From Isoetes taiwanensis (lineage: Eukaryota > Streptophyta > Lycopodiopsida > Isoetales > Isoetaceae), in assembly GCA_021234155.1 (NCBI GenBank), contig JAJEKV010000058.1, positions 1,669,060 to 1,733,059 of the forward strand: DNA of 64,000 bases. Direction: 5' to 3'. Within the stretch, counting starts at the first letter, position 1. Each line of letters opens with the position of its first letter. The notes below the pieces were generated by a model. The model did no database searches and was not told the DNA's origin. It saw only the letters and a program-made list of their open reading frames with translations. Position numbers and translations under genes: made by a program. Of this stretch, positions 11,739 through 23,197 are shown piece after piece.

Positions 11739-12977
11739 ATATAGAATAGAATAGAATAGGTTTTTTAGCGTCCACGGAGACCAATTGGCCTATGGGACCC
11801 AAACAAAAAGAGAGCAGCAAGCATATTACTGACAGGATTAAAAAACCCCCGCCCCGAAGGGTTTTCGAGTGAAAAACCTTAGCAGTAATAAGCATGCTGG
11901 CACACTGTACAATTGCATAGGACATTTCAATACCGTCCCGTAGGACACAAACGAGCTCGTGCATCCATAACCTCCTGGAGGTACGACCCCAACAAACCCA
12001 CTGACGCCGTAGTCAATAACTGATGCAACGGCTGGCCAGGCACTAGCAATCGAACATATCGCTCTCAGATATGGGCAAATGCTGGGCAGATCTGGAGGGC
12101 ATGACATTCATCCTCAATCGCCGCAGGTGGCAACATCGGCAAAGCCTTTGCTCGTGCTTCGGGGCCCACGCCACCGTTTCAATCTTGAGGCGATGTGCCC
12201 CGTCTTGAATGGAAGCTATAAGTCCAAGGCTTCATGGGTAGCCGGGTGTACAAAATCTGGTGTGGGCCTCTTTGTGAGCCTAGGATTGACTTCTTCCGAT
12301 GGTGTGCCACTTAACATCGTCGAGCCTCTGCATCCCGTAGCTTCTTGGAAGGAAAGTGGCATCCGTGTATAGTTTAAGTGCCTCGCGATCTTTCTTTGTC
12401 GACACGGGCGCATCGTTTTGCACTGCACACCCCAAATGAGAACCAGAAGCCTTGCTTGTCTTTCCAGCAGATTTCAGCGCTGGGGGCCCATCGCCGTGGC
12501 CAAAGGCAAGGTGGGGCAAGCGTGTATCGACCATAGCGACCACCTTTTGGAAGTAAACGATATGGCGTTCCAATGCGGCCCGTTGGAGGGGTAGAAAGCC
12601 CGTCTCACGGAGTAGGATGCAGTGCGGATCAGGACTTCACCCCCCCCTGGCCCGTGCCAAAAGGCCTTCACGCACCGCCGAGGTCATTCCCGTTGAGGGA
12701 TATCACCGGACCCCACACTTCCGCCCCATACAAAAAGGACCGGCTCAACCAAGGCCCAAACAAATGTGGATGGTGACCCTAGGCATACAACTCTGCCTTG
12801 TGGTCGCTTGTTACGCATGGCATATAGTTCTTTCCAACCTGCCGTGACCCGCAACCTGATAGCCGCATCCCAATGGGTGGTAGTTGAATACGTTGATAAA
12901 GGTCTAAAAGATGGAATTCTTCTTTCTGGCTCTGTCTGACTAAATATATGGAAAAGAATTTCAGACTCATATTGCAT
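11739..12977 (-). mobile_element. LINE (non-LTR retrotransposon) 3' fragment, decayed
   Basis: Read on the minus strand, conceptual translations in shifting frames include LYGAEVWGP near 12,720, HRLKIETVAWAPKHEQRLC near 12,170, and a zinc-binding-like segment DECHALQICPAF near 12,100. These are typical of the region after the reverse transcriptase domain in plant LINE ORF2. The copy ends at 11,739-11,760 in a (TTCTA)n-type tail, a known style of LINE 3' end. Several frameshifts and stops make it inactive. Its last ~300 bp match the plus-strand copy ending at 20,527. Confidence 0.7.
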
Positions 12978-13555
12978 ATGCTTTAATTTTTAGTCATTGA
13001 TCAATGGTCTTCATATTACTTAGGCTTTGGAGAAAGAGGTACTAGTCTAGGCGGCTTGTTCGGGTTTAGATATTAGGATGATAAAACTACCAAGGGATTG
13101 ACCAAGGTAGATCTTTGGTCTAGCGTATGCTAGTTCATTTTTTTTTTTTTTTTTTTTTTAATTATCGATGCGCGTACTTTGAGCATTCGCCAGGCTGTGC
13201 ATAACCTCAGGTACATTGTTAAATGGTTGATTTGGAAATATTCTGGTCTAGAAAAAATATATATTAATGGAAATATTCTGGGCTAGAAATAATATATATG
13301 AAAAATATGATTTTAAGGCGTGGAATGAACATATTTGATTCTAACAAGGGATTAAATATTGAATTAAATGTGCCTATATATTGTAGTATGGGTTTACTTA
13401 TGGCTCAATAAAATTCTTAATCTAATGCACCGTATGGCATCCATTTCATATTTAATGCCTACCATATGATACTTATCTACGTAAGGAAAATGCTATTCTT
13501 TTAGTAGCATGCATGTAGGCCACTTGTCATTATTAGAGTTTGCATGTAAAAGATC
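12978..13555. other. non-coding, with poly(T) tract and short tandem duplication
   Basis: A run of about 20 T lies at 13,139-13,159. A ~37-bp unit containing 'ggaaatattctgg' is tandemly duplicated at 13,230-13,304. No gene is visible. Confidence 0.45.
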
Positions 13556-13769
13556 TTTTATTTGGGGTTTCCTATATCGCCTCCATTCGCACAGGTGCCC
13601 ACCATCTCCTGGATTGAGAGGCAGTCGATGGATTGGGGAGCCACGTCGTGATAGGGTTTGTCGTCTTTGCCCGACGGAGTCTGTTGAGGATGAGTGTCAC
13701 ACTTTCCAGAGCTGCCCAGCATATGATCAGATTCGGACACGCTATGCTCAGTTGATTAGACCTGATGAG
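13556..13769 (+). mobile_element. LINE 3' fragment, left half (split by CACTA-like insertion)
   Basis: The translation RVCRLCPTESVEDECHTFQ followed by CPAYDQIRTRYAQLIRPDE matches the zinc-binding-like tail of LINE ORF2 and the minus-strand copy at 12.1 kb. The match stops exactly at 13,769 (codon GAG) and resumes at 20,256, where the next codons read PLH as in the uninterrupted copy. The two parts are therefore one LINE interrupted by about 6.5 kb. Confidence 0.7.
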
Positions 13770-13844
13770 CACACCCCAACATTTGGTCCACGGCCGAAAA
13801 CAACAATAAAAACAAAATACGAGTTGTTTTTTTGAAGATTTGAA

Positions 13845-14065
13845 AAAACCTACACGTAGTTATATGGGGTGTGGTTTTCCAAGGATATGGTGTAGTTTTT
13901 CTTAAGGATATGTAGTTTTGTTTTAAAGAATGGGTGGTTTCTTAAGGAGGTGTAGTCTCTTATTTAAGGATGTGTTGTTTTCAGCAAGGTATGGTTTTTT
14001 TTTGAAGAGATGTTTTTTTTTAAGGTGGTGTTTTTGAGGTGTGGTTTTTTAAGGTTTTCTAAGAA
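13845..14065 (+). repeat. left subterminal repeat region of the CACTA-like element
   Basis: About eight variants of GGTGTGGTTTT, GGTGTAGTTTTT, TATGTAGTTTTG and similar occur in 220 bp, mostly 20-30 bp apart. They face inward and mirror the right subterminal array, as transposase-binding subterminal repeats do. Confidence 0.6.
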
Positions 14066-14159
14066 CTGCGGTATGATCAAGTTGTCCACATGCCATTCTT
14101 TGCCACAAAATGGCGGCATACAAGAGTTATATATGCTTGACACTCTTCACTAGCATTTG

Positions 14160-14855
14160 ACTTCAAACATGCTACCTAGGCTCCAACATGCAAGGTGGCT
14201 CAAACATGCCAAGATGGCTCCAACATGGCAACTAGGCTTCAATATGCCAAAGTGGCTCAAACATGCCACCTAGACTCCAACATGCCAAGGTGACTCAAAC
14301 ATGCCAAGGTGGCTCAAACATGACACCTAGGCTCCGGGCATGCCAAGGTGGCTCAAGCATGCCAAGGTTGCTCCAACATGGCACCTAGGTTCAGCATGCC
14401 ACGATGGCTCAAACATGCCACCTAGGCTCCAACATGCCATGCGAAGCTCAACATGCCACCTAAGCCCAAACATGCCAAGGTGGATCAAACATGCCATCAC
14501 GGATCCAACATGCCAAGGTGCCTCAAACATGCCACCTAGGCTCCAACATGCCAAGGTGGCTCCAACATGCCACCTAGGCTACAACATATGCCACGTGGGC
14601 TCGAACATGCCACCTAGACTCCAACATGCCACTTAGGCTCCAACGTGCCAAGGTGGCTAAAACATGCCACCTAGGCTCTAACGTGCCACCTATCCAACAT
14701 GCCAAGATGCTCAAACATGCCACCTCGACTCCAACATGCCACCTAGAATCAAACATGCCAAGGTGGCTCAAACATGCCAGCAGGCTCCAACATGCCAAGG
14801 TGGCTCAAACATGCCACGTAGGCTCCAACATGCCACCTAGGCTCCATCATGCCCA
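14160..14855. repeat. 19-bp minisatellite, block 1
   Basis: This is a tandem array of a 19-bp unit alternating between forms 'aacatgccacctaggctcc' and 'aacatgccaaggtggctca'. Many units are diverged. CCTAGG palindromes recur. Because 19 is not a multiple of three, open frames cycle and run through in both strands, encoding artefactual NMPPRLQHAKVAQTCH-type repeats; these are not genes. Confidence 0.9.
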
Positions 14856-15364
14856 GCAGGGAAAAAAATAGTGGCTAATCTTAGCCAAATGGCGAAATTT
14901 TGGTCCTTTTTTGAAATAAATTGGCTAAACTATAGGCCTTTTTGGGCCAAAAAAAAGAAAATATTAGCCAAGTCTATTTCATGCGCCACCTCCATTTTGC
15001 CCGACTTTAGCTAACCGCAAGAAGGTATAAGTAGTAAGAATTTGAAAGTTTAGCCAAAACTTAGAAGCTTTCATGTCAAATTTTGGCGTACATGTCAAAT
15101 TTTGGCGTACTTTAGCCAACATATTCTATAACATTTATATCTATTATGGTTGCTTATATTTAGGTCTTGAATTAGTGCAAAATAACCAAGTGATAGAAGA
15201 CTTTTTAATTTTTAGATAACAGTTTAGCCAAATGTAAGAAAGTATAGATGGCAAAATTTGGAAAGTTTAGCTAAACCTTAGAAGCTTTCACCTCAACTTT
15301 TGACATACTTTAGCCAAGTCTATTTCACCACTTTGGATATAACAGTTCCTTAATTTTTTCCCTG
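14856..15364. repeat. spacer between minisatellite blocks, duplicated internally
   Basis: A unit containing 'tttagccaa', 'gaaagtttagc' and 'cttagaagctttca' occurs twice (about 14,960-15,120 and 15,195-15,330). There is also a short exact tandem repeat 'catgtcaaattttggcgta' at 15,072-15,110. It is unlike the flanking minisatellite, so it may be a separate insertion in the array. Confidence 0.5.
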
Positions 15365-17003
15365 ATGCCCAGGTGGCTCAAACATGCCAAGGTGAATCAA
15401 ACATGCCACGCAGGCTCCAACATTCCACCTAGGTTCCAACATGCCAAGGTGGCTCAAACATGCCACGCGGGTTCGAACATGCCAGCTAGGCTCAAACATG
15501 CCATGCGCGCTCCAAGATGAGGCATTTCATGAAGGACTCAAACATGCCACACCCACTCTAACATATGCCACATGGACTCCAACATGCCAAGGTGGCTTAA
15601 ACATGCCACGTGGGCTCCAACATGCCACCTAGGCTCCAATATGCCAAGGTGGCTCAAACATGCCATATGGGCTCCAACATGCCACCTAGACTCCAACATG
15701 CCAAGGTGGCTCAAACATTCCACGTTGGCTCCAACATGCCACCTAGGTTGCAACATGCCAAGGTAGCTCAAACATGTCATCTAGGCTCCAACATGCCACC
15801 TAGGCTCAAACATGCCAAGGTAGCTCAAAGATGCCATCACGGAGCTCCAACATGCCACCTAGGCTCCAACAAGCCAAGGTGGCTCACAACATGCCACATA
15901 GGCTCCAACATGCCAAGTTGGCTCAAAGTTGCCACCTTTGCTCCAACATGCCACCTAGGCTCAAATATGCCAAGGTGGTTCAAACATGCCAAAGTGGCTC
16001 AAACATGCCACGCAGCCCAACATGCCACCTAGGCTCCATTACATGCCAAGGTGGCTCCAACATGCCACCTAGGCCCCAACATGCCACCTTGGCTCCAACG
16101 TGCCAAGGTTGAAAATAAACATGCCACCTAGGCTCAAACATGCCAAGGTGGCTCAAACATGCCTTGAGGCTCCAACATGCCACCGGGCTCCAACATGCCA
16201 AGGTAGCTCAAACATGCCAGGCGGGCTCCAACATGCCACCTAGGTTCCAACATGCCAAGGTGGCTCACAACATGCCACCTTGGCTCCAACATGCCAAGGT
16301 TGGCTCAAACATGCCACCTAGGCTCAAACATGCCAGGTGGGCTCCAACATGCCATCTAGGCTCCAACATGCCAAGGTGGCTCACAACATGCCACCTTGGC
16401 TCCAACGTGCCAAGGTTGGCTCAAACATGCCACCTAGGCTCAAACATGCCAGGGTGTCTCAAACATGCCACGCAAGCTCCAACATGTCACCTAGGCTCCA
16501 ACATGCCAAGGTAGCTCAAAATGCCACCTAGGTTCCAACATGCCAAGGTGGCTCACAACATGCCACCTAGGCTCCAACATGCCAAGGTGGCTCACAACAT
16601 GCCACCTAGGCTCCAACATGCCAAGGTGGCTCAAACGCGTCACCACATAGGCTCCAACATGCCACCTAGGCTCAAACATGGTAAGGTGGTTCAAAATATG
16701 CCAAAGTGGCTCCAACATGCCACGCAGGCTTCGACATGCCACCTAGGCTCCAACATGCCACCTAGACTCATGGCAAGGTGGCTCAAACATGCTACGCGGG
16801 CTCCAACATGCCACCTTGGCTCCAACATGCCAAGGTGGCTCAAACATGCCACGTGGGGCTCCAACATGCCATGGTTGGCTCAAATATGCCACCTGCTCAA
16901 ACAAGGTGGCCTAAACCATGTGGGCTCCAACATGCCACCTAGGCTCAAACATGCCACCTAGGCTCCAACATGCCCAGGTGCTCAAACATGCCACCTAGGG
17001 TTC
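15365..17003. repeat. 19-bp minisatellite, block 2
   Basis: This continues the same 19-bp family as block 1, with about 80 units. Higher-order pairs (38 bp) and quartets are visible, for example near 16,530-16,630 where 'ggtggctcacaacatgcca' recurs regularly. Isolated further units occur at 17,446-17,493, showing the array once extended or was transposed. Confidence 0.9.
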
Positions 17004-18010
17004 GACACGGTCGCATGCATGATGCATCGCACTTTGATAAGCTCTCCGGGACCGATCTTGGAGTTTTTTGAACCAGCTCGAATCTACTTTTGCAAATTTT
17101 AATTTTCCCCACTCATTTCATAGAGATTGCAAAAATTACCCTTCACCACATCATCATGCCACTTTTGCCATGTCATTAACCATGTTTTGCCATGTCAGTG
17201 GTACACCTCACATTGTTACCCATTATTTCTCATATTGGTTCCATTTTTGCCTTGAAAAAGTTGAAAACGCTAGAAATGCCAATGTAGGTTGTGGTCGAAA
17301 TTTGCTTCATTGGTGCAGAGTGGCTATTCGGAGTGGAATAGTGGCACACAAGGTACATGGCAATGATATGGCACTAGGAATGATGGGTGCCATGTCACAT
17401 TATGACTAAGCATTTTATGCACTTTAAATAGAAAATGACTAGATAGTATGCCTCAAATATGCCACTAGGTAGGCTCAAACATGCCACTAAGCTCTTATAA
17501 ATGCCCTTTTTTTTTTTTTAAGGATGAAATACAATTTCGTTTGACTTAGCATTTTATGCACTTTATATAGAAAATGGCTTGGCCAATTTTTGGAGAAAAT
17601 AGTTTTTTGAGTGAGATACGTAGGTTGGGTTTAGTGTCCCTAAATTCCCTTGCCAAATCCTTCATGAAACGTTAAAAGTGTCCAATTTCTTGCAAAATGC
17701 TTGGTCATCATATCCACATCATCCATATCTTGACATGTCAAACAAACATGCCATACTACCCCATGAAAACCAAGGTCATACTTTTATTTTTGGTTGGCTT
17801 ACTTGGCATGACATGTCACCACTTGGAGTGCCACATCATCATATTCCATGCGATTTTCAATTTTCCCGGGCATCTCGTGAAAAATTGCAAAATAACACTT
17901 GCCGAATCATCATGCCACTTTTGCCACATCATCGTCACATTTTGCCAACTCATTGGCACTGCGCCCTGGGTTACAAAACAATAAGTTTTGTCACGGGGAA
18001 AATAAAAAGT
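17004..18010. repeat. two diverged direct copies of a ~150-bp segment plus a shorter repeat
   Basis: Segments near 17,085-17,205 and 17,850-17,965 share 'tttcaattttccc', 'attgcaaaa' and 'catcatgccacttttgcca'. Another pair, 'gcattttatgcactttaaat' and a one-base variant, lies at about 17,410 and 17,548. Nothing coding was recognised. They lie inside the CACTA-like element. Confidence 0.4.
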
Positions 18011-18760
18011 TTTAGATTTGTCACACACTTAGACAATGAAAATATAAATCGAGTAAGCCTGTCATTAGGTTCGGACTTAGCTCGCCCATTGTGTTATATG
18101 AGCCTCATTATCTCCAAACTATTTTTATGAAAATTACTTCCTATTGTACTCCACATACTTGAACTAACCACTTGAAAATCAGAGATTTATGCTAGAGATT
18201 TCTAGTGTTTGATGTTGTGGTTTACCCAAGGAATCACAACATGATCCCTTACCACATGTTTGGTGGTCCTTATTGCTTAAATTTTACTATTCCATGCTAT
18301 TGCCCATTTGAACGCTATCAAAAGGAGGTGGCCCTCACATTTCTCTCTCCCAGTTGCATTATTGCATCCCGCCTCCACCTTGTTGCTCTCGGATAGCCTT
18401 CTCCCACCTCGATTAAGCCCCCAGGAGGGATCTTCTTCACGTGGATAACATGCGACCACTAGCCTTCCAAAGACAAACGTCTTGTCATTCTATCCCATAC
18501 TAGTCATTACTCCTACCTTCTATCAATAATGTCCAAAGAACATTTTGCTTGCAACATGAGAATCCGATCATGTCATGTTTTGTCTTGAACAAGAATGAGT
18601 GAATGAATTCCCTTGGCTAAAATCTTGAGATCCATTGTTAAATATGATTTGTGAAGCATGTATCTCATTAATGCTAAGATAAACGGCCAAGATTTTGATC
18701 TTGGCCTTATCATCCTACTGGCCAAAGATCAACGGCCAGATTAAGCGATCCATGTCTTAC
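18011..18760. other. interior of CACTA-like element, nothing recognised
   Basis: No array, domain or RNA gene is visible in this part of the element. Confidence 0.4.
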
Positions 18761-18767
18761 CTTCCTA

Positions 18768-18930
18768 TTGGCTGAGCCTTCCCACCTGCGCCTTCCGCTT
18801 CGCCTTCCCTTCTTTGTTTGCCTCCGCCGTCTCCTGCGTGCCTCCCTCCGGTTGCCTCCATTCCGTCTTCCGCTGGGCGCCTCCATTCCGTCTTCTGTTG
18901 CCTCCATTCCGGCCTCCATTTCGCCTCTTC
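18768..18930. repeat. C/T-rich 'gcctccattccg' short repeats
   Basis: Four to six copies of GCCTCCATTCCG or variants occur in about 130 bp. The frames across it encode low-complexity Arg/Pro-rich sequence and are unlikely to be genes. Confidence 0.5.
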
Positions 18931-18965
18931 TGGCGGCGGATATGTTGCTATGGTTTGATTTGGGC

Positions 18966-19075
18966 GACCTTTCCTGGACCTGCTAGGTTAATGAGAAAGG
19001 AGCGATCTTTCCTGGACCTGCTGGGCTAATGAGAAAGGAGCGACCTTTCCTGGACCTGCTGGGTTAATGAGAAAT
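18966..19075. repeat. 38-bp tandem repeat, three copies
   Basis: The unit starts 'gacctttcctggacctgct' and ends 'aatgagaaaggagc'. It is repeated at 18,966, 19,004 and 19,042 with one or two substitutions per copy; the third is cut short. Confidence 0.85.
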
Positions 19076-19949
19076 CCTGTTCCTGTAGCACGATCAACCA
19101 GGGAAACTTTGGGCTTATTTCTTTTGCCCATGATTTCTCTGCTTGACCATGAAACACCAAAAAATCGCATCAAGCATCTCTATATTTACGCAAATCTTTC
19201 GAAAAGTCGGAGTGGTGCCGATTTGTATATTAGGTAAAGATTTATGATCGAAATTCACAATTTAGAGTTCTTTGTAAGAAAGTTTATTCATGCTCAAGTT
19301 TGGTAACCATCTTTTTAACTCTTTGGGCGATTGTTTTACACCAAGGTATGCTTTTCACGCTTTTGAAGTTTGCATCTACAGGTTTCTAAGAAACTTGGTG
19401 TCGAGAAATTTAACCGGTTATTGGGATACCAGAAGTGAGCTGGTTAATAAGCCCAGCTGTAGCAGCAAGGATATACGGATCTACGGTAGCAGCACCCTGC
19501 AACAGAACTATACTTTCATTATAAGACTTCATCTTGTATTATCATCAGTTTCCATAGTTGTAACATTGCAAATTTATTGCTGAATACATTCAAATATATT
19601 GCAGAAGTAATTGTTTGAGATTGTAAAGTTTGATTTATGATTTGAAAATAAGATCATAGTGTGGATTTGAAAATAAGATCATACTTTTTGTATACTTTGA
19701 AATTCAAATTTGACTATATACTCATGTATGCAAAAACTCCTTTGTTTACTATTGCAATGTAATTCTTTTTCTTAATGACAACCGAAAACAATGATGTTCT
19801 TAAGTTTCTTATATTTCTTATTTTGTTTTAGTTCAACACATTGTTTCTTTAAAACTATACTAGAAACAATATGTGTAATTGTATTAAAAAAACAACAGTG
19901 GTTGCATTAATTGAAGGAAAACTATGCTAAAGAATACAAAGACCATGTT
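19076..19949. other. interior of CACTA-like element, AT-rich
   Basis: Apart from a small duplication of 'gatttgaaaataagatcata' at about 19,637-19,683, nothing is recognised. Confidence 0.4.
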
Positions 19950-20240
19950 GTTTATAGGTGAATACCACACTTAAAAACCATGTTGTTTTTAGTGAAAACT
20001 ACACGTTTTTCTCTAAACCACACATAGAGTTTACACGTTAAAAACCACGATGAAAACTACGCATAAAAACTATGCATTGTTTTTTTTTCTAGAAACTACG
20101 CATAAAAACTACGCATCTTTTATATGTAAAAAACAACACTAAAAAACTACGCGTCTTTTCTAGCATTTTCGGAACATTACTATGGGTGATGTTTAAGTGT
20201 TGTTTTTTTGCAAAAGACAAAGAAAACTACACATAGAGCG
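19950..20240 (-). repeat. right subterminal repeat region of the CACTA-like element
   Basis: More than ten copies of AAAAACTACGCAT, AAAACTACACAT or AAACCACAC variants occur. Read on the minus strand these are ATGCGTAGTTTTT and TGTGTAGTTTTC, the same core as in the left subterminal region, in mirror orientation. The densest part is 20,030-20,145. Confidence 0.65.
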
Positions 20241-20255
20241 ATTTTGGGGTTAGTG

Positions 20256-20527
20256 TGGCCGCTACATATGATACTGGGCACGACTTCGGTGCGCTCACTC
20301 GGATCATACATTCAGGAAGTACTGGACTTGAGGGCTCAGATATGCCCCCATTCAACCATTTAATTGATGTCAGCAGTCTTATTGCTGCCACGGTTTTTCC
20401 CTCGAAAACCCTTCGGGGCGGGGGTTTTTTAATCCGGGCAGTAATGTGACTGCTGCGCTTTTTGTATTGGGTCCCATAGGCCGATTGGTCTCCATGGACG
20501 ATAAAAACAATTCTATTCTATTCTATA
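20256..20527 (+). mobile_element. LINE 3' fragment, right half with (TTCTA)n tail
   Basis: Translation reads PLHMILGTTSVRSLGSYIQ then EVLDLRAQICP, matching PLHQLLTTASVGLLGSYLQ in the minus-strand LINE copy. The 3' untranslated part shares a C/G-rich foldback (CGAAAACCCTTCGGGGCGGGGG) and ends in TTCTATTCTATTCTATA. It is the continuation of the fragment ending at 13,769. Confidence 0.7.
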
Positions 20528-20748
20528 TTTGCATGCCAAGTGTGAAACAATTAGCTCACATGCAAACTTGTTGCAAAGGGCTTATATCGTGGAAAGTATT
20601 TACCCATGTATTTGCTTATGTTTTCAACCAATTTTAACCACATATTGAGGAAAATATGGACGTTCAGATTTCTTTCAGAAATATTAGGGTATCCATTCAT
20701 AACCCTAATGCACTGCAAGGCATATTCAGCCGGACTTGAAGAGGGAGA

Positions 20749-20812
20749 GATTGGCCAAAATCTTTTTTTTTTTTTTTTTTTTAATTGAAGGCTGAAAGAT
20801 TGGCCAAAATCT
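20749..20812 (-). mobile_element. 34-bp retroposed tail with 15-bp target duplication
   Basis: The sequence gattggccaaaatct occurs at 20,749-20,763 and 20,798-20,812. Between them lie a T-run and 'aattgaaggctgaaa'. On the minus strand this is TTTCAGCCTTCAATT plus poly(A), close to the last bases of the LINE at 61,550. It is an extremely 5'-truncated insertion. Confidence 0.75.
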
Positions 20813-21620
20813 ATCTTATCTATTTCTAACTTTTGATCTCATATTGGCTACAATCGTAATTTTGTTTCTCTCTTGCATCAAAAAGTGGGTTCTACAAAGC
20901 TTTCGGTTGATTAATGTCAATTTCGATTTGGGCTAGATCTTATGTGCTCTCTAGTGATTTTGCTAAGGGTAACTCTGCATCAGTCTCGGAGGTCTGCTAT
21001 GTTTCCTGCCATTGTCTCCCTTATGCATACAATGTCTTCCTTTTGAGGAAGCCAACATTGATTCTCGAAATTCTTTTCAACCAAATGTGGATCACTCTAC
21101 TCCAACTCGACCAGTATGGACCTGAGTCTTCAATACAATCGACAATCTTGCTCCCATTCTTCAATAGATTGGACTCAAGAGCAACAAACTTTATGGAAAT
21201 AAGGTTTTATCTCAAACATATGGTAGCTAAGCTATGCTCTATCTATATTAAAGTTAATTTTGAAAATATGAGATGGTCGTGGCCTTTTTAGAAGAAAATA
21301 CTGTCATATGCTTCATTATACACATCTTGTTGATTTGACTTATTTACCATCCTCAAACATGTTGTTATGACTTACTTTATCACATACTCTATTTGTGCTA
21401 TGCTACTGCCTCCATTTCCAAGATTGACATAAACTGGTCATAAGCTTATCTGCAGCATTTGTATGAACATACCATGTTTAGTAGTGGTCTTATATTTGAT
21501 GTACATAGTTTTCATAACCCGGCCTACATATTTCTGATGCAGTTTATTGATTTATGACATGTTAAGATACAAACGTAACAATTCAATTGAGCTTGACGCG
21601 TATTACATTTTGAACAGATC
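20813..21620. other. non-coding or decayed
   Basis: A plus-strand frame is open from 20,914 to 21,291 but has no recognisable domain. No splice-consistent model was found. Confidence 0.35.
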
Positions 21621-21740
21621 ATGGTGAAGGGTGATAAACCGTGGTGTTCCATTGCTTACCTGTTGGCCCTCTCATTGTTACCCTCTTTAGGCTAACCAAT
21701 GTCTGTTTGGCTGCAGGTAACCGGGACTCCACCTCCTTGT
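21621..21740 (+). repeat. structured module A of a five-copy dispersed family
   Basis: The module starts GGTGAAGGGTGATAAACC, continues through CTTACCTGTTGGCCCT and TTACCC, then GGCTAAC and TTTGGCTGCAGGTA, and ends in a pyrimidine-rich run. The same order of conserved blocks recurs at 23,268, 28,238, 36,010 and 38,629 on the same strand with different spacers. Block order, not one reading frame, is conserved. The GCTAAC...GCAG|GT part looks like a branch point and 3' splice site. Function unknown. Confidence 0.5.
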
Positions 21741-23197
21741 TTTTGTTCATTTAGGATGATGTTACGAACTCTACATGATGTGGTGATGATTTGGAAAATC
21801 CAGATAAGTAGTCTGAAATTTTTAGAATAACAAGGATGGATTTATTCCAAGATATTGTGTCTTAATGTGCATGTTATATCTTAATGCGCAGGACAGCATC
21901 TACTTGACATAGCTATGCATTTGGCAAGAAAGGGAAGATGATACGAGATATATTATGGAGGTTTCTTACAAGATCTCTTCTAAGATGGTTTGCTGGATCA
22001 AGTCTTATATTCATTGAAGCTTGTAGCGTACAATGGTAAACAAAGAACAACGAATATGAGATGTTTTTGTTTTACACTATCTTGAAAAAGGTACAAAAAT
22101 GGAATGAAATATGGACATGTACATATGCCTTCTATCTATCTACATGAATCTAGATAATAGCATATCAGTGGGATTTTTCCGATTATCTTGTAAAGTATTT
22201 GACATTATTATTATTTTACTTCTACATTTTAACATGCTGTAGTAGTCCATGACGATATAAAGGAATCTTAGTGCAGTTTGCTGTCTATCTATACTATTTT
22301 TGAAGTCACAATAATTTGAAGTTAAATTGGACTTGTACATAACACATGTTTATGAATATAGACTTTGTGAACTTGAACTTGACTTGCACATAGCCCATGT
22401 TTCCCATGTTTTTGGACATAGGGTTCTTGAGATAAAAAGTCTCTTTGATTATATTTTTGAAGATAAAGAAATTGTCTTGGTGGCTAGTTCGACTTGAAAA
22501 ATCAATATCCAAGTCTTGGCCTAAAGAGAGTTGCACCTGTTCTCTTTAGGGCTGTTTATTGAACCTTTAAGTCCTCAATCTGCAGATTAGGATGGTAAGG
22601 TTAAAGTCTTGAAGAAAGATTTAAGGTATTTTTTTTATTACTCCAGTTCCTTGGTTTAACCTTGGACATGATTTGGGTATAGGTGCTTATATTATTTACA
22701 TATACATTCTGACATATTGGTTTACATGAAATAGGACATGGCAAAACACAATGATGCTTTTATCTAGCTCTTGTTACAGATACCTTCGAACAAATACTTA
22801 ATTTACCAAAGGAGGAAAACAAGAGAATATTACGAGTACAAGAGAATATCACGAGTACATAGCACCATTGATCAGATAACTCTCAATAAGGTAATTTGGT
22901 ATGTGAGATGTGCATAAGCTTGAATGAAAATTTACATACCTACCTACCTGGTTTTTTGGAAATGGGTTTTCTCGGGTAGTGTAGCAACAAAGAGAAAAAT
23001 CGTTCCACTATAAGACTGATATTAATCTTATCTATGGGCGAAAGCCTTTATGAATTTCAAAACTTTTCTCTCCATTTGGATGCACATTCAAATTCAGTAT
23101 CAGTTGCGGTTGATATTGCTCAAATCAAGGTTCAACAAGAAAAATATTCTATATATTTCAAGATGCTAGAGACATATTCTATATATTGTGCTAGATG
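21741..23197. other. intron-like AT-rich DNA with small duplications
   Basis: Small tandem duplications occur at 22,324-22,400 ('gacttg.acataacacatgttt' type) and 22,824-22,861 ('agagaatattacgagtaca' twice). No coding segment was recognised. Confidence 0.4.

Larger units (their letters stand above)
13770..20255. mobile_element. CACTA-like (En/Spm) DNA transposon, non-autonomous, ~6.5 kb
   Basis: The right end, read inward on the minus strand, begins CACTAACCCCAAAA. The left end begins CACACCCCAACA, a diverged match. Both subterminal regions (about 13,845-14,065 and 19,950-20,240) are packed with copies of a G/T-rich motif around GTGTAGTTTTT in mirror-image orientation, which is characteristic of CACTA elements. 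Comparison with the uninterrupted LINE copy shows the insertion falls between codons and would leave a 3-bp duplication (GAG left, TGG right, now diverged). No transposase was found; the interior holds a minisatellite and assorted repeats. Confidence 0.65.

Noticed and set aside
14327-16961. Long open frames with MPPRLQHAKVAQTC-like repeats on both strands
   Set aside because: They follow directly from a stop-free 19-bp minisatellite and occur in several frames and both strands.
18710-19029. Arg/Pro-rich frames around 18.7-19.0 kb
   Set aside because: They are produced by C/T-rich short repeats and the 38-bp tandem repeat.
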